Positions 14,601 through 26,600 of a stretch of DNA of 35,851 bases are shown here, in pieces (the first letter of the stretch is position 1; every line of letters starts with the position of its first letter). Position numbers and translations under genes: made by a program. Origin of the DNA: Elusimicrobiota bacterium (GTDB lineage Bacteria; Elusimicrobiota; Elusimicrobia; Elusimicrobiales; UBA9959); assembly GCA_009773155.1 (NCBI GenBank), contig WOVA01000024.1:1-35851 (forward strand), written 5' to 3'. The notes beneath the pieces were generated by a model. The model searched no databases and had not been told where the DNA came from. It worked only from the letters and a program-made list of their open reading frames with translations.

Positions 14601-17600
14601 GGCCGTGGAGGTGACCAGCACCGTGTCCTGCGGCCCGGTGGCGGTGATGTCCTGGGCGAGGCGGACGGAATTGGCGCTGCCGCCCGCGGGCGGGGCGAAG
14701 ACCGGCTGGGACTGCACGGTGACCGTGCTGGGCGCGGAAATTATTTCCCTTACCTTCGACTCGAACGGCAGCGGCGAGGCGGCGTCCAGCGCGTTAGGCA
14801 GCGAGAAGGCGTTCTTGGCCGGGTCGTCCACCGTCGGGCTGGTATTGGCGAAAGAATCAGCCTTCAGGTACGCCCCCAGGTAGCGCGGATTGCCGATCGC
14901 GTCGTTGGGCAGGGCCGAATCGGTGATATCGTAGGTGACGAAATACCGCTGGGAGATGCCCTGCAGCAGCGCGCGCCCCTCGGTATGCAGCGTTACGGGC
15001 GAATTGAGACTGACCCTGGCGACCAGCGGGCCGTAGACGGTATTGCCGAAGGTGCCGCTGCCGATCAGCACGTCGCTTCCGCCGAGGTAGGAGTTATTGT
15101 CGGCGTCGTACCAGATCTTGACGCGCGACACGTCGGGAACGGCGGTGCCGTCGGCCAGCGGGGTGCCCGAGGCGTAGACCAGCATCCAGCGCCACTGGGC
15201 GTCGGCCACGTCGGTCGCGGCCGTAAAGGCTATGATGGGCTGATCGACGGCTTTCTGCTGCAGCGTGGCCCCCGCCACGGTGTCGGTGGAAGTTATCCTT
15301 ACTTTGTCGGCGTACTCGCGGATGCGGCCGACCAGGGAGACGGACTTTCCGGGCGGCGTTACGCCGATATTCACGCCGCTGACGCCCTTGGTCGAAGGCG
15401 AGACGGCGAAATAATCCGTGCCGCGCATGGACAGGCCGATATTGGCCAGGCCGTCCACCGTGGCCAGCGGGTCTATGTCGAAGGTCACGAAATAATCCTT
15501 CTCGGCCGCGTAGATGGACTGGCCGTCCAGGTTGCCGCCGTCGCCGACGAGCGGCAGGACGGCCTGGCCGGAGACCACGGTGCCGCTGGACCAGGCCATG
15601 GCCGCGGTGCTCTCGGCGCCCCTGACGACCCCGGTGAAGGCGTTGAGGGCGTTGTCCACGCCCGTATAGTAGACGACCTCCTTAAGCGAGGGGTTCACCT
15701 GCGCGTCGTTGATTATAAGCCGGCCCGGGGCGCGCGGGAAAGGGCTGTCGGTGGAGAAATATTTCTGTATATCCGACACGTAGAAGGTCGTGTCCGACGC
15801 CAGCGCGGAGGACCTGAGCACGTCGTAGGGGAAGGTCCGGTTCTTCGCCCCTACCAGCAGCACCTCGGTGTCCCTGACGGTGCCGGTGGTCTGCAGCAGG
15901 CCGTCGCCGGTGGAGTCGTGCCAGAGGCTTATCTTGCCGACGTCGGTTACCTTGTTGTGGACCGGGCTGCCGCCGTTCTCGCCCGCGGTTATCCAGCGGT
16001 CGAGCTTCAGTCCCCTCCAGACCACGGCGCCCGTGTCGCCCTCCACCCGCATCGTGAGGCGTGCGACCGCCTTATCCCTGTCGTTCTGCGTCACGGCGGT
16101 CGGTTTCGAGAAGTCGTTGGGCGGCGACTTATTGACGTCGGCCAGCCGCAGCTTGTCGGCCGTGGCCTTTACGGGCACGGTGGAGGAGTTTATGGGGCTG
16201 AAGGCCGCGACCTGGCCGTCGAGCAGGCTGACGCCGGCGGTCTCCAGCCTGGCGCCGTGGGTCTGGTCGGGAACAGCGTCGGGGCTGAACTCATAGACCA
16301 CGAAATAGGTCCGCGTGGACTGGCTGATCTCACCGTCGACCTTGGGAGCCAGCAGGGGCAGGGTGAACTGGTCCGGGTCGTTGGGATTGAAAAGCGGCGG
16401 ATTGAGCGGATCGGTTATTTCCTTGTCTATACTGGGCTGGAAGTCGCCGTCGCCCAACGCGGGATTGCCGCCCGAGGAGTCGAGGAAGAGGCGCATGCTG
16501 CGCAGGTTGGCGCCCGAGCCGGAGCCGGTCTTGATGATCCTGAACGAGCGTATCGTGCCGATGAAATTATCGGTCCAGGCTTTTATCTTCAGCATGCCGG
16601 CGCGCCCGACGCCCTGGTCCACGTAGTTGTATTTGCCGAGCGGCTGCTGTACGCCGCCCACCGTCGGCTGCCACCAGGCGGCGATGTCCGAGCCGGAGAT
16701 CTTTATGGTCGCCGGCTGATTGCGCACCGGCGAGGTGGAGGTCTTGAGCGGGAAATTATTATAGGCTACGCCCACCAGCGCGGAATCGAGCACCACGAAA
16801 GAAGGGTTATCCAGCACCAGGGCCAGGCTGCGCGGCGTCGCGGCTACGGTCGAGATCCTGACCGCCAGGAAGAAGTTCTTGGGGGAATTGGTGATCAGCA
16901 CGGCGGTGGAGACCTTGATGTGGAGGTCGTCGAACTTCCACGAGCCGAGCCCGGTATCGTAAGTGCCGCTGGAAACGAAGAAGTCCACCGGCTCGCCGCC
17001 CAGCGTGCTCTCCACGTCGAGCATGCCGAGCTGGCCGGCGTAGGGATTGTCGGCGTAAAAGCCTATCCGGGTGACGTCGGACCAGGCCAGCGTGCCGGAG
17101 CTCTTCACCTGTATGGACTTCAGGTAGGCCGGCGGCGAGCCGGCGGGCGTGGTCTGCATGGTCAGGCGCAGCATCACCACCGGGCCGGGCACGTCGGCGA
17201 TATTGCCGTCGCCCTGGTAGAGCGCGATCTTGTTTATGCCTATCGACGTCTTGGCGCTGGGCAGCGGGTCCTCCGGCGCCATGTCGGTCGGGGTTATGAC
17301 CATGCCGCTGAGCACCACGTCGCCCGAGGAGCCCGCCGGCTTGCCGCGCGCCCCGTCGTTGGTGTAGCCGTGGATCTGCGGCCTGTTGTAATCCGTGACG
17401 CTGACCTTGAGCGTCTCGACGAAAGTATTTTCCAGGCGCAGCTCCCGCCGGCCCTGATCGGCCGGCGCGAAAGTGTAGTCCGTGGTGCTGGTCAGGTAAT
17501 CGCGCAGGTCGGCCGAGCCCCGGCTGTTGGTGGCCATGTTTATCTTGCCGGTATAATACCGGCCGTTGACAAGGTCGCCGGCGGCCTGGTTGCCGTAGCG

Positions 17601-20600
17601 GTCGCGCGCCAGCAGGGTCACGGTGCCGGGGGTGAGCACGCGCAGCGGGCTGGCGAGCGTGTAGCCGTGGTGGAGCGTGAAATAATCCGCCTCGTTCGGG
17701 GTTATGCGCTGACCCTGGGAGATCGGCGGGAAAGTGACGCCGTCCGCGGGGATGGAGCCCTGCGCGGTAACCGGCGCGGTCCCCACTACGGTGTCCCAGA
17801 CGTAGAGCGACGAATAGGACTGGCCCGCGAAGATGGTCATGTCTATCGGGCTGGTGTTGAGCAGCTTCCACGACGGGTTGGCGGATTCGGTCGGCTGGTC
17901 CGGGTCTATGCCGCCATAGGTGCTGTTGCGCGTCGCCGAGAAGCGCACGTTCACCGCCGAGCCGGTGGTCGTGATGTTCCCGTAGATGTCTTTGAGCGCC
18001 ACGGTGATCATCGTCGGAGTCGTCGTCCCGAGAGTGTAATCCGCGTACTGCACGGTCGTGCCGGCCACCAGCCGCCGCGGCGGCGTATGGAACGAGATAT
18101 GGTGCGGGGGCGCGGCGACCACGGTATAGGACGCGACGGCCGGGATCCAGCCTTTGGAGACCACGGTGTTGACGGTCAACTGATGGGTCGGGGCCGACAT
18201 CAGCGTGTCTATCAGGAAGAAAGACGTGGCCGACTCCCCCAGCTTGAGCGTCGCCGTCCCGGGCTGCACGACGAACCCGGAGGAGGCCTGCGGCGAGGCG
18301 AAGCGCACGCCCCCGGCCGAGTTGGAAAGCAGCGAGAACTTTATACCCTGGCCCGGGGCATCCTCCTGGCCGGGGCCGACAGCCGTGGGGTTGCCGTAGA
18401 GATCCTCCACCGCCAGGGTGAACATCTGGGAGGTAGCGCCCGCGGTGAGGATCTGCCCGGCGCCGGAGCGCACATTGACGCGGTAGGTATAGTCGGGGGT
18501 CACGGTCACCGACTGTGTGGAAGCGGTCCACTCCTGGCGCGCCGGCACCGAGAGCCCGATTATAGGCCTAGTCGGCACAGCCACCGCGTAGACCGACGAC
18601 GCCGTGGTGTCGAGGTAGTAGAACGTGGCGGAGTAACCGTCTATCGGTATCGTGACGAAAGAGATCGTGGACGCGAAGATCGGCGGGAAACCTCCGGCCA
18701 GCGTGGTGGAAGCGGAGAACCCGAAGGAATTGTTGACCGTGGAGTCCTGCCTTGTCACCGTGGAGAACAGTACCTGCACCGCCGCCGTGGTAATCCTGGG
18801 ATTATTGAATGTGTCGCGCAGTTCCGCCCTGAAGACCTGTGTCTCGCCCAGCGGATTGGTTATCTTGGCCGCGACCATGGCGCGCTGCTGATTGGAGAAC
18901 GAGACCTTCGCGATCGCCTGGGGATTCACCTGCAACTGATGCACGGCGGACTGCATGGTGCCGGACTGCGCTATCAGATGCCAAAAACCGGGCCTGCCGC
19001 CCTCGGCGGTGTTGGACGACGGGGAAATACCCGAATAGGACGCCACGCTGTCGTGGTAACGGTAGGAGGCCTGGCTCTGGCCGGGCAATATGCTGACCGC
19101 GGCGATGAACTGGTCGTTTATGATATTGCGGAAGCCGTAATCGCCGGCCGTGCCGAAGCTGCCCAGCGAGCGGCCCAGACCGGTATGCACGGCGACATGC
19201 GAGGCCAGCACCACCAGGTAGACGTCGGTCTGGCCCTGTTTGGTGATATTATCGAAATCGTCGCGCCGCTCCACCGTGAAGGCCGCGCCCGTGCCGGGGA
19301 ATTCCAGTATGCCCGCGTCGGCAGCGGCCTGGCTGGAGACGTAGAGCAGCTTTGTCGGGGTGCCGCCGGTGGTGGTCAGCCTGCCGGTGACGTTCTGCCG
19401 CCTGGCTCTGTAGTTGTCGAGCAGGTTTATGGTCACGGTGCCTACCCAGATCTGTGCCCAGTCGCCGGCCCTGGTGGAAATCCGGTAAGCCACGGCGGTG
19501 GATACGCCTATCCGGCCGAAAGAGTCGGTATAGACCAGCGTGGAAGTCCCCATATCGTACCAGGCGGGGTCGGAGTAGTATTCAAAGCGGCCCTGCGGGC
19601 CGGAGACTTCGGCGATCTGCATGTAGGCGGGCAGGCCGGCCGACGAGATATTGTTGTCGTACGCGTCGGTGAGCTGCGCGCTCAGGGCCTGGCGGCCGGG
19701 GCTGGAAAGCGAGCCGGCGCCGACCTCCTGGTCCGTGTCCGGCGTGACCTTGTAGACGCTGGGAGGGCCGGGGCTGACGTTTATGCTCACCAGAGGGGAG
19801 ACGTTGACGCCGTGAAACTGGGAGTCATGGGCCCCCAGCGTGTTGACCCCGGCCTTGCGGAAAGTGAACCAGTCCGTCAGCGCGCGCACGCCGGCCGAGG
19901 CGGAGGAGAAATAGACGCTGTTGGAGAGCAGCCCGGTCTGCTGGTTCGGATTGGGCTGCGTCTCTACAACGAAAGCCGCCGTGCCCACGTAGACATTGGG
20001 CCCCGTGGAGCAGATGTTACCGTAGGCGTCCAGCGCGTAGAGCGAGGCTGAGAAAGGCTGGCCGGCGACCGTGTTAGTGGATGGCAGGACATAGTTCAGC
20101 CGCGCGACGGGGCCGGGGTGAACGACCAGCGTGGAGACGCCCAGGGCGTAGGACGCCGCGGAAGCCGGGGTGGTGGCGGCCGTCACGGTATAGGTACTCA
20201 GCGAGGTGCGGGGCTCTATGGAGAAAGTCGCCGCGCCGGAGACCAGCGTCTGCGGCGGGGGAGACGCGGCCAGGGCGTCCTGCGGCATGGCTACTCTCAC
20301 CTCGGGCATGACGGCGACCGGATTGCTGTCCTGCGCCGCGCCGGTCTGCTCGCTGACTTTGTTATAGAACCGGTCGGTCAGGTAGACATTGGGGAACAGC
20401 GAGCCCGACCCTATAGTATACGGCGAGACCGTGCCCGAGCGGCCGGGACTCGAGAGCCCGGCGCGGCAGGGCGGCGAGCTATCGCAGCGGCCTTCGGCCA
20501 GGGCCTGGCCCGGCAGGACCACCTCCAGCCGCGTGCCGGTGGAGGCCCAGACCTTGAACGAGGCCCTCGCGGCGGCGTCGTCGTTGAGGCAGACGCCGGA

Positions 20601-23600
20601 CGGGAAATTGCCGCCGCAGACATTATTGTCGGCCGCGGCTACGGGCCAGACCTTGAGCCAGGCGGAGGCGGCCCTGGTCACCATGGTCAGCGGGATCTGC
20701 AGGACGCCGTTATTGAGCGCCTGGCTGGAAGGCTCGATGTCGTAAGCGTCGGAAGTGACCAGGTACACGGTCGGACCCACGGAGAGGTCCGTAAAGCGGT
20801 TCATGTAACTGTCGACCAGGTTCACCTGCGCGAAGAACGCCGCCCCGGCGGTCTGCGTGGAGGGCGTGACCGTCTTGCCGGGCGCGGGGTAAGTCCCGCT
20901 GCCGCCGAGGCGGATCTCGCCGGGCAGGACCACCTGCAGACCGACCGGGTCGGCCGGGCGTATGGTGAAGGTCGAGGACTTCGGGTCGTCGCCCAGGCCG
21001 GTGGCGCTGAAATCCATCGCGGTCAGGTGATGTGTGGCGGCCAGCTTCAGGTTCGCGTACATCAGGCCGGTATAGCCGACCGCGGTGTTCACCGCGGCGG
21101 TCGCCACCGCCGCGGCGTACGGATCGGTCGGCGTATTGACCCGGACGTCCGCGGCGCGGCCGGTCACCAGGTTGAAATAGTCGTCCACCACTCCGACGCG
21201 GACGCCGAAGCTGGAGCCGGCCCGCAGGGCCGTTGAAGGCGCGCCGCTCTTGCCGCCCGAGACCACCGAGCCTGGCGCGAAATTCTCGCCGGGCAGGACC
21301 AGCAGCAGCCGCCTGGCCGCGCCGAACGCGACATTGACGACCGTGGCGGTGTCCTTGGCCAGGCTGGGCCCCCAGTCTGGCGGAGAGCCGGTCATCTCGG
21401 CCAGCAGGTACAGCGGGCCGGAGCGTATCGGCGTTACCGTGAACGTGGCCGAGGTCGTGATCACCTGGGTGGAGGGCACGACGGAGGCGTAAGGGTCGTC
21501 GGGCACCAGGCGGATCTGCTGGCTGGCGCCGGGCACCAGGTTCCAGAAAGCGTCGGTGATATCCACCGTGACATTGAACGGAACGCCGGCCTGCTGGCCC
21601 GCGGGCGGGCCGGCGCGGCCGTTGGCGGTGGAACCCGGCACCCGCGACTCCCCGGGCGGCAGCGCGCGCAGGCGGGTCGGGATATTGGGCGAGACCGGGA
21701 CCTGGCCGGACTGGGCGTTGGACAGGACGGCGTCGGGGTCGGCGGCCGTCATGGCGCGGAGCCCGGCGGTCCTGAAGATCACGCCGGAGACCGTCGCCGC
21801 GCCGTCGGACATCGGGTAACTGCCGACGGAGGGGACGAACGGATCGTCGGAAGAGACCGGCACGCCCGCCCTGTTGACGCCGTAGACCCGGTTATAGCGC
21901 GAATCGGCCGCGTAGAGCATGGCCGTGAAGGCGTTGCCGGCGGTCTGGGTGGAGATGTTCCCGGCCACGCCGAAGGGAGAGACGGTCTTGCCCGGGACCA
22001 GGTACTGCGTGGGCAGGACGAACAGCATCCGCGCGGCCGCGCCGGCGTTCACCGTCACGCCGGCGGCGGTCTGGGTGGAGAGCTTCGGCGTAAGCGTATC
22101 GTCGTCCACGGCGTTTATTGCCAGGTAGCCGGTGGCCGCGCTGGGGACGAAGCCGTTTATTATGGCCTCGCCGCCGGCCAGGGGCTGCCGGGCCGGATGA
22201 TCGGCGTAAATATCGTTGGAGGTCAGTTTCACCTGCCTGCCGTCGGGCGACAGATTGTTGTAAGCGTCCACCGCCCGCACTCGTATCGTGTAGGCCGTGC
22301 CCGCGGTCAGCGGGCCCGGCGTGCCGGTCTTGCCGGCGATGGTACCCTCGGCGGGCTGCTCCCCGCCGGTGGAATCGGACGGGACCAGCAGTTGCAGCGC
22401 CACGGGAGCATCGGGGTTGACGATCAGCCCCGAAACGGTGTCGGTGCTGAATTTCGTGCCCAGGTTGAGGCCGGTGTCGATCACGCTCACGGAGAGGCCC
22501 GGCGACTGGTTCCGGGTGACCGGCGGAAAACTGAACGTGGTGGCGCCGGCCACCAGGCTCTTCTGGTAAGGCAAAGGCGCCAGGCCGCGCGCGACGATGT
22601 TCGGGTCGTTGTTGAAGCGCAGTTCGGCCACCGGCGTATTGGAAGAGACCGCGATGAACGGAGTGGTGCCGCGCACGACGTTGTAGTAGTCATCGGTCAG
22701 GTAAACCGTCACCTGCGTGGTCACGCCGGCCGTCAGCGTCGCGGCCGTGCCGGATTTGCCGCCCGGCGAGGGGTTGGAGCCGTAAGGCGGCAGGCCGGGC
22801 GCCAGGGCCCTGCCCGCCGGGACCATATGCAGCCTGACCGGCCTGTTCCACCAGACGGCCGCCGGATTGGGCGTCATATAGGAGGAAGTCGCGGAGGGGA
22901 GCGAGCCGCTCTGCGCCCTGATCGAGTGACTGGAGGCCGTCACGGGCGTGAAGGCGAAAGTCGTGACGCCGGCGGACAGACTGCGGGTCGCCGGGGTGAG
23001 ATCGTAGAGGTCGGTCGGGATGTCCGCCGCGACCTGGAAGACGGCCGTGGGATCGGTATTGTAATACGGGTCCACGCCGTAGACGATGACCGTGAAAGTC
23101 GAGCCGGCCTGCTGGTCGGCGGGCAGGCCGCTCTTGCCGAAAGGCTCCACCGAGTATTTGCCCTGCCTCCGCTCCTCGCCGGGCAGCAGGGCCAGCAGGC
23201 GGTCGGCGGCGTTGGCGATGACCGGCACCGGGCTTGACGGATTGGAGGCATTGGTGAATAGTCCCTGGCCGGAGGCCGAGACCGTCCAGCCGGCGGGATC
23301 GGCCGAGACGAAGACCCTGTTGAGCGTGGTGGAGCCGGTGAAGACCGAAACGCCGTCGGGCGAGGCCGCCGCGTTGTTGGGGTCGCTGTCCGTGACATAG
23401 ACCGAGGCGGCCGACGAGACCACCAGGTTCCAGAACTTGTCCGTGACCTGTAGCAGGAACGGTATCGAACTGCCCGCCGGCTTGGTCCTGGGCGAACCGG
23501 CGCGGCCGGCTGGGGTGCCGGGCGCCGGCATCTGACCGGCCGGGTCATAATCGGCTATAACCTGCACCCTGTCGGCCGATGTGGGATTGACGGTCACGTT

Positions 23601-26600
23601 CCTGGTGCCGTACACCGCCGGGTTATCCCTGTCCTCCACGCGCATACCCCGGGCCGCCGCCTTGCGCAGTTTGAACTGGAAAGTCTTTATGCCATAATCC
23701 GTGGAGGCGAAAGCGGTCTGCGGCGGCAGACCGTAGATGTCGTCGAGCACAGAGTCGGTGTCCATCGTCTCGGGGCCGCCGGGAACGCCGTCTATATAAA
23801 AGTTCACCGTGCCTTGGTACGCCGAGGCGCGGTTGCCGGTACCGTCGGGGCCGTCCCTGGCCTCCACGGTCATGCCGACGTCGGAGCCGGCCGTCATCGG
23901 GTTCTGCGTGACCGTGACCAGGAAGCTCTGGGCCGGGGCGGCTATATAGAACTTCGGGCCCTGGGAGAGGTTGGTCTGCACCACGCCGGCGTTATCCGTG
24001 GCGCGCACCCAGGCGGCGTAGGCGTCGCCGCGCACCCAGCAGGGAATACTGGTGGAGACGCAGACTAAGCCCGAATACTGCCAGTTGCCCAGCGAGTCGG
24101 TGTACTGCGCCTGCACCCAGACCGGGCCGCCAGAGACCGGCGTCCAGGTGGAGCCGTTCCAGAAATAGCCACTCGCGTCCCAGGAACCGTAAAGCAGCGG
24201 ACCGGCATCCGTCATGTAAGGCGCCGTGTCGCGGAAGACCAGCAGCTCGGCCTTGCCGGCATGCCAGCCCAGCGAGGGGTAAACGCCCGAGCCGGTGCCG
24301 TCTATGCCGCTGGTGAAGCCCGGGTCTACGGCGTTGCCCAGCACGACCTTATTGTCGTTATAGACCGCGCCGTTGAGCGGATTGAGCACGGTGGAGGACG
24401 GCGCGGTCACGTCGTAGAGGAAGCGCGATTGGCCTACGACCGACTGCACATTGCCGATGGAGTCGGTGGCGGAGGACTTCACCACATAGTGCCGTTTGTC
24501 GGTGAAAACCAGCAGGCCGTTGGTGTAGGTCCAGGACGAGGGATACAGGTTCGTCACCGGCAGCCAGGTCTCGGTCGCGTTGATAAACGAGGAGCCGTTG
24601 AAATATTTGGGGCCGCCGTCTTCATCCTGTCCGAGTATGGAGATGACCGCGCTCTGCACGCTGGTGACCTGGTCCACCGAGGTGCCCGAGAGCAGCGTTA
24701 TCTCGCGGTAGGCCCTGTCCGGTCCGGGAACGACGGGCCGCGACATGGGCGGCTCATTGTCGAAGATGAAGGTCCTGGTGGAATACATGACCTCTTCATT
24801 GGTCGTGGCGTCTATGGCCCGCGTGACGACATGGAAACGCTTGCCGTTGCCACCGTCATGCGTGCCTTCCTTCCAGGCGAAGTTTATGGTTCCCGGATTG
24901 GTGAAGTTCGAGTTAGTGTAGGACCAGGGATTATTGACCAGTTTGGGTCCTGGCGCGCCGGCTATGGACTGCCAGCCGGAATCGGAAGTGCCCCAGTGCG
25001 GAGCGACGGGCACCCAGTAATAGGTCGCGCCCCCCGAGAGGTACCACATCCTGATGCGCACGTCGTTTATGCCGGAGGTGAGGTCGAGCGAAGTGCCGCT
25101 GAGGGCCGCCATGGAGGAATAAAGGACCTCGTTCGCCGGCGGATAGAGTATGCGCGAGACCGGCGGCGTCCTGTCAAAGCTGAACGTGGAAGAGGCCACG
25201 CCGTAATTGCCCGCCTCGTCGTAGGCGCGCACGTCCATGCGCAGCTCATTGTCGCGGTCGGGCCAGGTCACCTGGGAGGACGGGTAGTTCCAGTTGAAAG
25301 ACCCGCCCGCCGAAGACGAAGAGACCGCCAGATTCCAGACATCCGGAAAACTGCCGCACTCGGTCCCCACCCAGTTGGGCAGCGCCGTACCGCCGCAGGA
25401 GCCGCTGCCGTCCAGCCAGTACTTGTTGAGGCCGATATCGTAGATCCTGACCCGCGGCCAGGTCACGTTGAAAGTATCCGCCGCCGTGCCGGCGATGAGC
25501 GTCAGGGAGTTATAGCGCAGATTGCCGCCCGGCGTCCCTATATGCGCCGTCGGGCTGGAGACGTCGAACCGGAACGAATTGCCGGCCAGCAGCACGCTCT
25601 GCGTGTTGCCGGCCACGTCGTAGGACCTGGCCTGCGCTATGTACTGCTGCCCGTCCACCAGGCCGGCGAAATTATCGGCCGGCGGCAGCTGCGTGTTCTT
25701 GGTCCAGGGCGAACCCGCGACGGCGCCCAGCCAGGCTTCGGGGCCGGTCCAGATGGAGCCGTTCCAGTGGTGGCCGTCGGAGACCCGCTGCACTTTCACC
25801 TGCGTCCCCGCCACGCCCGAAGGGTTGCTGTTAAGGTCCTGCGCCGTGCCGCTTACCGAAGGCAGGGAGCGCAGATAGGCGTTATCGGCCGGGGCCAGGA
25901 CGCGGCCGGCGGGCGGCGTGACGTCGTAGCGGATGACGGTCGGCGTCGGCGGCGTCAGAATATTGCCCGCGATATCCCCGGCGATGACCTGGAAGTTGTA
26001 GTTCCGGTTGTCCTGGAAAGGCGGCGCGGCCAGCGTCCAGGTATACGCCGGGCCGGAACCGGACAGCGCCGCGGTCAGCCAGACCTGGGACGCGGAGGAG
26101 AAAGTGGAGGTCTGCGCGCTGTAGTAAAGCAGCGTGTCGGCCTCCTGCACGCTGGCCGAGGCCGAGCGCACGCCGAACATATCGTAAGCGGTCCCGGCGA
26201 TCTGGGACAGCGCTTTGACATTGCCGCGGCTGTCCGGCAGGCCGGCCGGCGAGGTTATGGCGGCGTTGGGCGCCGAGGTATCAAAAGTGAAAGTGACCGA
26301 GGAGACGGCGGTCTCCTGGTTGGGCGGGGACACATCGTCGCGGGCGCGGATCTTTATCCGGTAGGCGTAACCGTCGCGCAGCGCCGGCGCCAGTATCGAC
26401 CAGTTGAACCCGTCGTAAGAACCGCCAAGCGAGCCGCCGCTGAGCGCGTAAAAACTCTCCGCGGTCAGCGTGAAGGTGCCGGGCGCCACGCCGTCCCAGT
26501 GGCCGGCGCCGGGCGAGATCTCCTGTATGGCCAGTTCTATCTGGCCGAGGGTCGAAATACCGGCCAGGTTGTCCAGCGCCGTGCCGGTTATGGACGGGAG

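Noticed and set aside
14985-20051. A 1,688-codon open frame on the plus strand inside the giant gene, with others of about 1,121 and 925 codons
   Set aside because: They are antisense to the repeat protein. Their composition is Gly/Arg/Ala/Val-rich without domains, as expected from the complement of a GC-biased codon pattern with few stops.
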